From contig JAMWET010001089.1 in assembly GCA_024036415.1 (NCBI GenBank), positions 1,436,897 through 1,500,896 on the forward strand: DNA of 64,000 nucleotides, given 5' to 3'. Under the pieces are notes generated by a model that had not been told where the DNA came from, did no database searches, and worked only from the letters and a program-made list of their open reading frames with translations. This DNA is from Prochilodus magdalenae. Its lineage: Eukaryota; Chordata; Actinopteri; Characiformes; Prochilodontidae. Below are positions 10,655-46,991 of this stretch, one piece after another. Numbering within the stretch: position 1 is the stretch's first letter; each line of letters starts with the position of its first letter. The translations under genes were made by a program, and so were the position numbers.

Positions 10655-13600
10655 TTTATTGGCATTTTCAATAGTAATTATAACACATTTGTCATACGTT
10701 CATCACATACAAACAGAACAACCAGTCCAACAGTAACTCCTACATACAGTACAACAAAATATAATGAGCCACTGTGCAATGATGTATTAACTCCATCTTG
10801 TGGATTGTACCTATAGCTCAGGGGGTGGGATCAACATATACCATACAACGGAACTCTGTACAGAATCTACTCCTTCAGGGTTGTTTTACAGTGTAAACCG
10901 AACTTTCTCTTGTTTCCTAATAGTTTATAGTACAGATAAGTGATTGCACTATAGGTTACATGGACATACTGACTATGATGGCTACTGGTACAAAAACAGA
11001 ATGTGTTTCATCATTTTTCTAAGACATCATTCAGGGTCAGTAATGACAATGTGGCTAACAATGAAGGTAAAGTTTCATCATAGCTAGTGATGTTGAATCA
11101 CTCTAGTGGAGCGTTCGTGTGGCTACCGTATGAATGCCACGGAAGGTCCTACAGTCTTCTTATAATGGAGCAATCTCAGTACAGCAATACACTTTACATG
11201 CACCAGTTCTCTACAGTCATACACACACATACCAAACTTGAGAGAATTTACAGGCAAGAAGCTCGTTTTTAGTCTCATTCAAACATACACACAAATACAG
11301 CCACACGTAGGGTTCTGTGCAAAAGTCAGAGACCACCCGCTTTATTTCATCTCTGGTCAAAACAACCATTAAGTACAAGGTACTAACTATTCAGTAGATT
11401 AGATATAAAGTGATCTACATACAAAACAGGAGTGTCCAACACAGGAATTCACAGAAGAGAGGCTATAGATAAAAGGGGATTCCTAACAATCATGCATGAT
11501 CAAATCTGTCAGATCAACTGCACTTAAAGCATTTGCCTTTGAGACAGAGGTCATAAACAGTGTTTGGGATTGCTTGCGATACACTCAACCCACAAGTCGG
11601 TTTGATTTATCATACAGGGTCGAAAATTTAGTATTTCCTCTGTATTTTTAATAAAATTCAATTGAATTTTTTTTTACTATATTCATGTTGCTGCCCTTTG
11701 TAACTACACTTGATTTCTGAGGTTGTAGGAGTGTTGAGCCAAGGTGCTGAGTGGTGTTGAGTGCCTAAAACTTTGGTGTTTAACCAGTGCAGCTGCACTA
11801 GATGGCATAATCAACAGAATGCATCTGAAACCCACACGATGCACATTGTTCACAGTTTTACTTTGTGACATCACTATTTCATGATGTATTGCTATACTCC
11901 TAATTAAGGTGCAACCAACTTCTATGACTGAACTTTGGAAGTGTGGAAAAATGTTGCTGGAGAAAGCTGAAAACAAGACTGCTGGAAAGAACGAAGCTGT
12001 CGTGAAGGTGGACACACTAAACACCCTGCATGTTTTCTCTGCTCTTCCTGATGATGGAAAATGACACTGACTGCTTTGACTGGAAACCAAATAAATAAAT
12101 AAATGAAGTGTGGTCTCCTGACCTTAACACAGAACTGAACATACTTGCCACGCGGTACGTTAGTCATATCTTTAGCACAAATAATCAACACATCATTATC
12201 AACACAACAGGAGATTTCTAAACATTGGAATGGAATGTGCAAAAACAGCATTGCCCATTTACAGGATACACTGTCTACTATTACACACAAAGTAGTGAAC
12301 TACTCACTTACACCAACCTCTCGTTCACTCACAACGTGATCTGTTTCTCTCACACGCCCTCACACACAGTTCACACACCCTTATACATCTACAGTATATA
12401 CAAGAGACAGGGTTTCAAAATATTGCACTTATTGGCCCATTGCAGCCCACATACCGTAGGATGCAGAAATAAAATGACTATATAGATACAGCTCTCTAAA
12501 TATAGATGTCTCACAATTTCATGCAAGTGTAATGCTAAATGTTTTAGCTGCAGAAAACTTTCACTTCTCGTCCGTTTCCTATACGCAGGTTACACATCAG
12601 CGATGCGTAGGGATCATTTGGCATTACACACACTGGCCTACTTGCCTCTGACACAATATATATAACTGCATTTATTTTTTGCTTATGTCAAAATGACTAC
12701 CTACCATTTTAGATCTCTTTTTACATAATACACTCACAATAACCACAGAACGTGATCAAAACCACACTCAACACCATTTTCATTTAAGGGCTACATTTTA
12801 TCTTTATAATTTAACTTTATCATTAAAGTAAAGGGAATCTATCAGTCCACCCAAACACATTCTTTCATAGCAGCCGGTTGTACAAGCTTTACAGTATGTC
12901 TGTACAGTAATTCAAAGGTTGTCTGCTTTGCTTTGTGACCAGCAGTCTGCATGGCGATCTTCAGAAATCAGAGCTAGCATTTACATAGGAATTTTAGAGA
13001 CCAGTTATTGCTACAATTGTGTTATGATGACCGTGTGTTATGATGCTTAGCATGCTTTAATTTACAGCAAAGACAGATTATTTTATGTTTACTAAAAATC
13101 TGTTTTCTATGAAGCTGCAAGCTGCAATGAGACCCCTCCTCTAGGCCTTCTGCAACTCCAAAATGCAGCATTTGAATGTGCGCAGAAATGAGCATTATCG
13201 TTGGTGTGGGTTTGTTTCCTTTTATATTTGAGTTTAACATTTATGGGATCAACCGACGTTCAAGGTTCGTTTCTGACAATAGCTAAGCTTACACCCAAAG
13301 AATTATTATTATTTACTTATTTATTTATCTTACAAAAACCATTGACAACAATTACTCATTAAGTCGAAGAGGATTTTTCACCCATGTTCTGTAAAGCTTG
13401 TCCAACTTAAGGGCAGCTACAAAAGAACTCATTTTAGCATGAATGTCAGTTTGCAGTATATTGGCGGGCAATCACAGAACCACAGACTCAGCTTACAGAC
13501 AGGTGCCTAGTGGTGGTGAGTCACAAAACAGGAGGCATAAACAAGCTCGTTATTTATAATCCAAAAAGTCATATCAGGTTTCCCGCTGAAATATTGATAG

Positions 13601-14893
13601 ACTGACTCACGCTGCAGAAATAGCTGCCTGGGACCTTTCCTTGAGTATTGCGGCATTCTCTCTCAGCAGACAGCTCACTCCACTCACGCTTCGCTTTCAG
13701 TAAGAAAACAGGAAAAATCAAAACGTCACAAAAGCCTCTCTTGGGCTAGGAGCACAGACTGAGATGCCAGTTGAGATGGGAGACACTGAAAGGCTCTGCT
13801 TTTTCCACAAAGTGCCTTTTTTGCCAGCAGAGATAAAGATACATCGTGATAAACGCAAAGAGAAGGGGACACTGCGGCCACATGCAGTCATTTTATAATG
13901 ATCAAATATCAAACAAGCCAGATGTCTGAAGATGTCTTTTCTTCTTATTTTGAACGTTCTGAGCAGGTTTACATTAAATACACACATAAATAAATCTGTT
14001 AAATCAGGTAAAAAGTCTTTGATGATTTCTCTGAAAAACTACTAGATAATAGAAACATTTGTTAATATAGTATGTATGTCCCTGTATAGCTAATTCTCTT
14101 AACATCTCTAAATTCGAACTACTGAGGTATTTACAATAATATATTGAAGATATTTCTAAATGAATTGAGGTGCACGCACTGCGCCAGCCTCCTCACAGAT
14201 AGATCAGTGTGTTGAAGGGCTAATAGAAAAGCAGCTGAAGCCCTACAAAAAAAAATCCCATCAATCCAGATTTAAGAGGAAATGAACCGCTCCTACTTTG
14301 GAAGAGCTACATATACCGTCTTCTTATGAAGAGGCCTAAGGCAAGCTAACTGACCACATGCTCAAATCAATTCTACAAATTGGTTACATGCATGTTGGTG
14401 AGACTTAAACCAGCCATGTAACAATGCAAGAACACAGTGACTTTGATCTGCTCAAGAGAGTAGGAAAAAAAAAATGAGTGTGAAAATAAAAAAGAACCAG
14501 GCACTGCACATCAGACAGTCAGATATGGGTGTGGTACAGAGGTGCCGGAGCAGAATAAGCAAACATATGCTGAAAAAACAGCCTAGTGCTTGCCATCAAT
14601 AGCTCTGATTTTTTAAAAGATTTTTTTTCACCACACAGAAGCTTCCTGGAACTGTCGAAGCCTTGTTTTAGCTTTTCTTAAACAAAAAAGAAAAGTAGAT
14701 TCTAATGCAGGACAATAGTGGGGCTGGGGCAGAGCTTAAGAGGGTCACATCACTCAGGACATGCCATCCTAGTAAGGACACCCTTGTTCCGGCACCCGTC
14801 ATCCACAAGGTTAAAGGTTAAATGCCTCAACTTAAAGGAGCTAAGTAATCTACAAACAGACACGCGCTGGGCTACGATGCACTAAGCAGAACA
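10655..14893 (-). other. rab3c: Candidate long 3' UTR of rab3c
   Basis: The sequence follows the rab3c stop codon on the minus strand with no other gene before the next poly(A)-competent region. Minus-strand AATAAA hexamers occur at 10,655-10,660 and, in tandem, around 13,310-13,330. Either could end the transcript; the sequence alone does not decide. The right half (12,500-14,890) is plain UTR-like sequence, while the left half carries transposon debris around 11,310-12,100. Mammalian RAB3C also has a long 3' UTR, but the extent given here is inference. Confidence 0.35.
11309..12100. mobile_element. Degenerate Tc1-like remnant
   Basis: The left part begins with GGTTCTGTGCAAAAGTCAGA and GACCACCCGC, a terminal-repeat wording shared by many fish Tc1-like elements. 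The stretch around 11,550-11,580 (GTGTTTGGGATTGCTTGCG) and 11,920-12,060 looks like decayed transposon interior. No intact frame remains and the right end is not defined. Confidence 0.4.
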
Positions 14894-39351
<24,458 letters not shown>

Positions 39352-39560
39352 GCTGCGAACCCCAATTTTTTGGCCCTAATAGCTTTATTAAACCCAGTGA
39401 TGCTCCAGCTCCTCCGCGCCCTCTGTGGAGCAGCAGCTCCGTCCTCCTCTTTCAAAGCCACAGTGCCACGTGACCGAGCGCGCTCGCGCAAAGACCCTGC
39501 GTCACCTGCTGGGATTTGTAGTTTTTTTTTTAAGACTACAACTCCTCATGCTGTAATCCG
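39352..39560 (-). promoter_or_regulatory. rab3c promoter region with E-box and two ZNF143-type sites
   Basis: A GC- and CpG-rich block directly upstream of the rab3c start codon. It contains CACGTG (39,467-39,472, in CACGTGAC, a USF-type word), a CGTCAC half-CRE near 39,500, and two inverted SBS/ZNF143-like words: minus-strand ACTACAAATCCCAGCAGG ending at 39,522, and plus-strand ACTACAACTCCTCATGCTG at 39,535-39,553. A poly(T) run separates them. Known SBS elements occur in bidirectional and housekeeping promoters. Confidence 0.5.
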
Positions 39561-41151
39561 CTCGGTGTGCGATTTGTTTTAAGGGTTCAAAGTACGAAGT
39601 TAACATTTGCAGCAAAATGACGGCACTGTTAGACGTGTTCTTGGTCATATTTTAAGGTTTAATGACCCCAGCTCGCCTGTCTTAGACTTTATTATTTGAT
39701 GTTCAAGAACGTGTAACAGATAAACACACCGATATGTAAACGAATGTTCAGCTGCTATTGTCTGACATGGAGGACCAAAAGCCAAGGAAACAAACGCTTG
39801 TCGTCTAGAGTTCCGATGCTCTGTGACCTGACGGGCGCAATAAATCAATCGGCCGAGATCGACTTATCACAGATTCTGCACATTCTGATTTCCGCCCGTA
39901 GCCTGCCAACTAAGGTAAAATCAGATGAGTAGAGCCATAGCATGTCACTAGTGGAATTGAATTTAAACGCCTCCATTTATGTCAATTTATGCCATAAGAT
40001 AACGCTTAGGAGGCGGGAGTTGGCTTCGCATTTTCTGTTCCACCTTAAATGGTGCAGCGGTTAGCCTATATACTGGCGCTTGCGAGTAGACGCAAAACTG
40101 ATGCACCATTTAAGGTAGGACGGCGAGCAAAAAGCTAAAGCTTAAGGTAGACTTAAGAAGGTTCGGTTTGCACTTTGTCCTGGGGCGTGTTTAAAGGTAC
40201 CTTCTGTTTTTAATGTGTTGGTAATTAAATAGTGTATGGACTTAACATGATCTACATACACGTCACACGCCGCAGCCTTTACCTTGAATAACCCTCTGTG
40301 CAAGATCCCCTTACCGCTGCCGGTGTGCGACCTCTGCTGGTGGTTTGAATTTGAAGTTTATACAGACCGAAACGTTCACTGCCATATCAGGACTGAGTCA
40401 GCTTTTAATATTTTCCTTAATTGCTGGAGATTTTAGGAGTTAGTAGTACTGGGTTGTGGTCATGTGTATTGTGATAGGAGACCCAATGTCTCTTTCAGTG
40501 CATGTAAGCTGATTTTTTTCCTCGTCAGGCTTCTAGTCTTTTCTTTCGACTTCTGGCAGTAACTTGTTTACCACAGGTTTTGTTTGCCCCCTATAGTGGC
40601 TTGACTTTGAAGCTAGTTTTTGTCTTGACCAGAGTACGATGGGTTCCCCTTTTGAGTATTAGGTTCCGCTCAAGAGTTCTTCCTCTTGGTCATTTTGGTC
40701 TGATTTTCTGTAGAACTACTTTGTGACAAATAAATAAATAAACCTAAGTGTTAAAGTTAAGTGTTAATGGGGCTGTTCAGGCCTCAAACTAGCATTTAAA
40801 GCTATTTTTCTGTTATGCAGGGTTCAGCCTTGCGTCCCTTGGCCTAGTTTTAAAGCATTCCGATATTCTGTCATTTTTGGAATTTCCTCTATCAGTGTTT
40901 CCTCATTATAATACACAGCTTACACTGCGCAAATATGATTCCCCCCGCCCCCCAATGATACAGAAATACACTATTGTAGAGACTACCAAAGACCCTACCT
41001 AGTAGTACTACCTGTAACCTCCGTCTGGCTTTGTGTGTATGTGTGTGTGTGTGTGTGTGGGCGCGCTAACACAGGCTTGCAGTTATCTCCTGTAAACAGT
41101 GGGAGCCCAGCCTGAACTCTTTCGGACTGCCTGTATTTATCCAGAGCTGAT
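39561..41151. other. rab3c-antkmt head-to-head intergenic region
   Basis: No gene. 40,037-40,056 (GTTCCACCTTAAATGGTGCA) and 40,102-40,121 form a near-perfect 20-bp inverted repeat, a short family B derivative. A (TG)n run lies at 41,032-41,059, about 95 bp upstream of the antkmt start codon. Confidence 0.55.
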
Positions 41152-44100
41152 ATGGAGGACTCTATCGAGGTCATTCTCCAGGACCAGAACTCCAAATTAC
41201 TTCACCGTTACCGGGACAACCGGATCCTCACCTTGGTGACGGGAGCTGTCTTCTCCGGGGTCTACGGGCTCTGGGCCATGTTTTGCATGCCTGGGCTAAA
41301 AGTGCCTTTGCGACTAAAGGTGCCCTTCTTGCCCTCCACGAACATTCAGACAGAGAATGTGATGAAGCTGCTAGATGGACGGCAAGGCCGGCTGGCTGAC
41401 CTGGGCTCAGGAGATGGAAGACTGGTGTGTTTCCAGCCAAGTACATTCATATTAAAGTGTTTGCACTAGGCCATGTAATTAGATGTAGTGTACTATTAAG
41501 AAGGAAGGGTTTTTCTCCAGCGTTAGTATAGTTCTAGATACAGTGGGGTGCGAAAGTTTGGGCAGGGTTGTTAATTTTCCTGATTTACCTTTATAAAGCA
41601 TTGATTGTTTGGATAAAAAAATTGCGTTAAATATATCATATAGGGGAAACACAGTGATATCTGAGAAGTGAAATGAAGTTTATATGATTTACAGAAAGTG
41701 TGCAATAATTGGTTAAACAAAAGTAGGCAGGTGCATTAATTTGGGCACTGTTGTCATTTTATTGATTTCAAAACCTTTAGAAACCTTTGGTTTGGTAAGT
41801 TCAGTGACCCTTGACCTCCAAAAACAGGTGACTCCAATTATGAGAAAGGGTATTTAAGGGGGGCAATTGTAAGTTTTTCTCCTCTTTGCATCTTCTCTGA
41901 AGAGTCGCAGCATGGGAATCTCAAAACAACTTTCAAATGACCTGAAAACAAAGATTGTTCACCGTCATGGTTTAGGGGAAGGATACAGAAAGCTATCTCA
42001 GAGATTTCAGCTTTCAGTCTCCACTGTGAGAAACATTGTGAGAAAATGAAAGACCACAGGCACAGTTCAAGTCAAGGCTCGAAGTGGCAGACCAAGAAAA
42101 ATCTCGAATAAAAATAAGCGAAGGATCTTGAGAACAGTGAGAGTCAACCCACAGACCAGCACCAAAGACCTACAACATGATCTTGCTGCTGATGGAGTCA
42201 CTGTGCATCGTTCAACTATTCGGTGCACTTTACACAAGGAGATGTGTATGGGAGAGTGATGCAGAGGAAGCCTTTTCTCCGACCACATCACAAACAGAGC
42301 CATTTGAGGTATGCTAAAGCACATTTGGACAAGCCAGCTTCATTTTGGAATAAGGTGCTGTGTTATTTGGGCATAACAAGGGCCTTTATGCATGGAGGAA
42401 AAAGAACACAGAATTCCAAGAAAAACACCTGCTACCTACAGTAAAATTTGGTCGTGGTTTAATCATGCTGTGGGACTGTGTGGCCAGTACAGGGACTGGG
42501 AATCTTGTTAAAGTTGAGGGACGCATGGATTCCAATCAATATCAGCAGATTCTGGAGACCAATGTCCACGAATCAGTGACAACGCTGAAGCTGCGCCGGG
42601 GCTGGATCTTCCAATAAGACAACGACCCTAAACACTGCTCAAAATCTACTAATGCATTCATGCAGAGGAACAAGTACAACGTTCTGGAATGGCCATCTCA
42701 GTCCCCAGACCTGAATATTATTGAAAATCTGTGGTGTCACTTAGAGAGCTGTCCATGCTCGGAAACCATCAAACCTGAATGAACTAGAGATGTTTTGTAA
42801 AAAAGAATGGTCTAAAATACCTTCAGCCACAATCCAGACTCTCATTAGAAGCTATAGGAAGCGTTTAGAGGCTGTTATTTCTGCGAAAGGAGGATCTACT
42901 AAAGGTTTTTTTTTTTTTTTGGTGCCCAAATTTACGCACCTGCCTACTTTTGTTTAGACAATTATTGCACACTTTCTGTAAATCATATAAACTTCATTTC
43001 ACTTCTCAAACATCACTGTGTTTGTCCCCTATATGATATATTTAACATAATTTTTTTTATCCAAACAATCAATGCTTTATAAAGGTAAATCAGGAAAATT
43101 AACAACGCTGCCCAAACTTTCGCACCCCACTGTAGTTTCTCAGGTCAGATCTTTTATATAGTGGTGGTGATGGGAACCAACAGTTGCAGTCTACATTATA
43201 TATAGGCATGTTTTCTTATTTGAAAATGTCTGAGGTTTTAGATGTAATGTTGATTTAAACTGACCAGTGTCTGAGGTTTTAGATTTAATGTTGATTTAAT
43301 TGTGGTAAAATGATGTTCTTCTGGTGAGGTAGCTACTACAGGCATTAAATGCCTCAGACCTCTGGTTCCTATCACCACCGCTGTGAGCAACTGTGTGTTT
43401 CACTAGAATTTCTTATCACTCTGAATGACTTTGTTTACATCTTAACAAAGTAAACAGTTTCAAATGTGCAAGATTAATATCTTAATCTTTAAACTGTAAT
43501 ATCTAAATGATACTCTAGAAAAACCAAAAGCTTGTGAAATATCATGATCTTTCACTGTAGGCACTATGCACTGTTATTCTCACAGTAAAGTCTTACACAG
43601 TGGAGGCACATTATTTTGACCACTTTTGATGGTGGCAGTGCGTAACTCATAAAGGAAGTCGTTGAATTCTCTGGGCCCACTCATCCATCTCTTAACTGAT
43701 TTAGGGACAAATCCAAATCACAGACACCCATACATGCTGATTGGTTGTAAGAGCATGACCAAGACTTTTAAGTACTACACTGGCCCCCATATTAACCAGG
43801 CTTGAAACTCAGTTGAGCATCTGTGGGATCACCTTGATTGTCATGTTCACTTTATGGATTCTGAGGAGGACCACAGAGTCTAGGATGTCATTGGTGACAG
43901 GCCCTTTGCACTCTCTGGCCTGCAGGCTACTATATGTAGTGGAAAGGGGGAAGAGCCAGCATAGGAAGTTTGGACAAAATGCCAGATGGTCAATGATGTG
44001 CATACATGGGAGGCGAGACTAAAGTGTAATTTTTAAACTCATATGGTTGGGATAGACTTGTCATGCAAGCTATGGACTTTTGAAGCCATGCGTCATTCTG

Positions 44101-45843
44101 AGTCTGCTAAGTCTGCATCATGCTCATATTATGAACTCCTAATAGATCAAAGCAGAGTTTCTCCATGACAAAAATTAACAGCGGTTTTAAAAATCAAGAC
44201 TGTCACATTCTGTGGTAAAACTGTGGTCCAAAGTTGCTATTAATTTTTTCCCTGTACTGTCTCCTGTGAATTACAAGGGGTTTTTTTTGTACTTAAGGGG
44301 AACACTATTATGTACTCACACCAGCTACTCAAGACTAATGCTAAAGAAATTTAGCAACCACATTTAAAAAAGCTGGCTGGTTTTTGTAGGGTATTTTGTT
44401 GTGGTTGCCAGTCTTATGACACATATGGCCAGTTATGTTTCTTCTTCCGTCTGCTGAGCCGCTAACTCAGAAAACACCAAAAAAAAAACAAAAAAAAAAC
44501 CTTGACACAAAATGGCTCCGCAACAGCTAACAGGCCAAATATGCTACAGAGTGGTAGCATTTTGTGGTCTTTGAGTCTTTAACTTTAATTGGGTGATCTG
44601 AGCTTTATTTTGCTGGAACTGAGCCTGCACTGTGGTGGGTGGAAACTTTAGCATTAGCATTAGCCTAGTCAAAAAGGCTGCAGCTCAAAACACTACAATA
44701 CTGATTCAGTTGAGGTTTCCGTCACTCCAGACTGCTAATTAAGCAAACTAGGCTGAAGGAGCCTAACTGCAATGGTACTGAATAGAACGGAGCAGGTTCA
44801 GTTTGGGTTTTTTGTCCTTCCAAAAGCAGCCATCAGCAAAAAGCCACATTGCATCATTCCAACGAATGGTTTGGTAACCCTGAGCAAGGTTAGCCAACCA
44901 TGTTGAGTAAACCTAAGCATGGTTTGAGAGCGCACCATGTCGAACAGCGTCTGTGTGGAAATGCAGCTGAAGTGGTCTGTTTCCTGCTTAGAACTACTTG
45001 GCCTTGCAGTAGAAAAGAGGCCTGTGTTGAAATACCTATTTTTTTTCATTGGACCAAAAAATGGTTACATACATTACTGCTATATCTCTGCCAGAAGTGG
45101 CGCAGATGTGCCTTAAAACGTGGGCCAATTAAGCATGCCTTAATGTGGGCTAGTTTTGCAGTTTGCCAGAGCCCATATGTTTGCCAGAAGTGGTCCCCAT
45201 CAGCATGCTATCTGGGTAGCATGATTTGAGATCATGCCTGCATAAAACAAATCCAGTCACTAGACAGCGAGGTGCACATATAATAGATCAATATAGTGCA
45301 TAGTGCCTGAACTGAGACACAGCGTAGAACTCACTTGAACAGTCACTTAACCAAATCGATGATTTAAAGCTCTGAACTCAGAATGCCTGTTATTTCAGCA
45401 GCATCTTTTGGTTGTAGGTGTTTGCTGGATGCTCTGCAGGATTTCAGTGCACTGGATTTGAGATCAATTCCATGCTGTTAGCCTACTCTAGAGGCAGAGC
45501 GTGGTGGAGAGGGCTTCCGCACAGTAAAGCTGCCTTTGTTAAACAGGACTTCTGGAAGGTACCCATGATGTCTGTAGATTTAAAACTTGGTTAGATTCAG
45601 TGTTTGGCTATTCTTTGCTATGTTTTTATTACTGTAGGCTCTGTCTTTATGCAGACCGACCTGTCAAACTACATGAACGTGATTGCATTTCTGGCACCCG
45701 CTGTGGTAAGTTACTGCTAGAGGGCACCATTAGGCTTTTTATTGTTTAGTGGGGCCACATGGGGGCGCAATAGGCCAGCGTGTGTAGTTTTAAGCATTGC
45801 CGTAATACTGTTTTTGAGCCAAACTGTTTGATTACTCAGATAC

Positions 45844-45920
<77 letters not shown>

Positions 45921-46738
45921 ATTCTTTACAGAAAACCTTTTGCTTTAACAATTTTGACATGATAAAAATCAGATTTACATTTTTTTATTTGCACAATTAA
46001 ATCCACATAAATCAAATATTTGGTTTTTGGTTTTTAAATTTTTGCACATGGAGATTCCAACAAGTATTGGAAGCCGAAAGGTCTTAGATTATCGTAGTGC
46101 AGTCTGCATGCCTCATTTACCAAACCACATTGGGTTGTTAAGTTGGTAATGGTTTCCGACACTGCACTACACAACATACTGTTGACATGTATCGAGCATG
46201 GACGAAAGTGGGCAACTGCTACTGACATTTAGACATTCAATTTTGTTAACCGGTGACTGTAGCCTTTCATGAGCCCTCATAGTATCTTCTGTTCAAAGCT
46301 GATAAAACACCAAACACCAACCTTTTGACACCAAACATGCATCAACTGATCATCTACACTTGTGTGGTTGAGAGGAAATTGTGTAAGCCCCATGTTCGGC
46401 CAGTCCCACTCTGTAAGAGACAGTGTGACACTGTGTAGGTTGGTGCCACATTGTGATGACTTTTGTGCTTCATTGCTGCTGACAAACATAGTCTAGCGCA
46501 GCAGTCTTGTTGCATAGTTCAAACAACATGTTGTTTTTTGTCTCATCAGATGCAGGATCTGGAGGAGAAGTTGCTGAAAGAGCTTCCTAGGGATGCCCGA
46601 GTCATAGTGTGCCGTTTTCCTTTTCCTAGCTGGCCCCACAGCTGTACTAGAGGCTCTGGGATGGACCAGGTCTGGGCTTATGATGTCTACACAGTGCGAG
46701 ACAGCACCAGCACTTCCTCTTTGAAACCTCAGGGCTAA
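41152..46738 (+). CDS. antkmt: FAM173-family protein lysine methyltransferase, antkmt-like
   Basis: Members methylate mitochondrial proteins: ANTKMT modifies the ADP/ATP carrier, ATPSCKMT the ATP synthase c subunit. Exons 41,152-41,424, 45,418-45,558, 45,655-45,705 and 46,550-46,738 have GT-AG junctions and join in frame to 217 aa. An N-terminal hydrophobic segment (about 25-46) serves as membrane/mitochondrial anchor. Motif I is DLGSGDGR (83-90), followed by [16 protein letters not shown] and the post-motifs FLAPAV and CRFPFPSW...VWAYDV. The FLAPAV and VPLRLKVPF wording favours ANTKMT (FAM173A); DARVI.CRFPFP is closer to ATPSCKMT (FAM173B), so the paralogue is not certain. The family's usual E-L-N-P-W after motif I reads E-I-N-S-M here. 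Intron 1 contains a Tc1-like element. The start is the only in-frame ATG that gives the expected N terminus. Confidence 0.85.
41541..43132 (+). mobile_element. Complete but dead Tc1-like transposon with IR/DR ends
   Basis: 1,592 bp flanked by TA on both sides (41,539-41,540 and 43,133-43,134), as expected for Tc1/mariner. The termini CAGTGGGGTGCGAAAGTTTG and its complement head long inverted repeats of about 210 bp. Each ends in an inner copy of the same word (GTGCATTAATTTGGGCAC near 41,732), giving the outer/inner direct-repeat layout known from Sleeping Beauty-type elements. The transposase starts at 41,913 (MGISKQLS...) and is broken by an in-frame stop after the first helix-turn-helix and by later frameshifts. 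[34 protein letters not shown] and [11 protein letters not shown] remain readable. Confidence 0.93.
43160..43382. repeat. Small inverted-repeat element, family D
   Basis: AGTGGTGGTGATGGGAACCA (43,160-43,179) and its inverted partner (43,363-43,382) bound a 223-bp segment in antkmt intron 1. Inside, GTCTGAGGTTTTAGAT and the following 15 bases occur twice in tandem (about 43,226 and 43,268). The terminal word recurs at 48,451 and 49,486. Confidence 0.7.
43590..44020 (+). pseudogene. Transposase-like relic
   Basis: Bases 43,780-43,850 in shifting frames resemble a DDE C-terminal block: TGGCCCCCATATTAACCAGG followed by GAGCATCTGTGGGATCACCT, the usual codons for WPP.. and EHLWDHL. The opening word CAGTGGAGGCACATTATTTT also looks terminal-repeat-like. 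No frame survives and the family is uncertain. Confidence 0.4.
44021..45417. repeat. antkmt intron 1, right part, with TGGCCC-type repeat copy 2
   Basis: About 45,060-45,225 consists of degenerate CCAGAAGTGG/GTGGGCCAATT/TGTTTGCCAGAAGTGG words and ends in CATGCTATCTGGGTAGCATG. It is the inverted counterpart of 30,121-30,330. The preceding part (44,760-45,060) is probably the same element. The rest of the stretch is ordinary intron. Confidence 0.6.
45850..45915. repeat. (TA)n microsatellite
   Basis: About 33 TA units in antkmt intron 3, 145 bp after exon 3. Confidence 0.98.
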
Positions 46739-46912
46739 AGTGCGCATTGCTTAATTAGACATATTGTTGCATAGAAGTGAAGTGTGTTCACATGCTACTG
46801 TAAAAAGCACAGTGTGGTCTTAACCTGAAGTAGTTACCAGCCCGATGATGTTGATGAGGATATTTCTTTTGCTACTAGATGATGTCTTGTTAAACTACTT
46901 GTTAATATTTAG

Positions 46913-46921
46913 TTTATTAAA
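46913..46921. terminator. Overlapping poly(A) signals of antkmt (+) and gapt (-)
   Basis: The 9-mer TTTATTAAA reads as ATTAAA on plus (46,916-46,921), about 180 bp after the antkmt stop, and as AATAAA on minus (46,918-46,913), about 75 bp after the gapt stop. A second plus-strand ATTAAA follows at 46,928-46,933. The two 3' UTRs would overlap. Confidence 0.55.
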
Positions 46922-46991
46922 ACATGCATTAAAACAAGTAGGCTTGAATTAGATCCGCAGTTGTAAATTGTTGTTTATACATATACTTGGT

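Noticed and set aside
45638..45654. Upstream AG (ACTGTAG) as acceptor for the third antkmt exon
   Set aside because: It would add 17 nt and break the frame; the GCAG at 45,654 keeps it and matches the family alignment.
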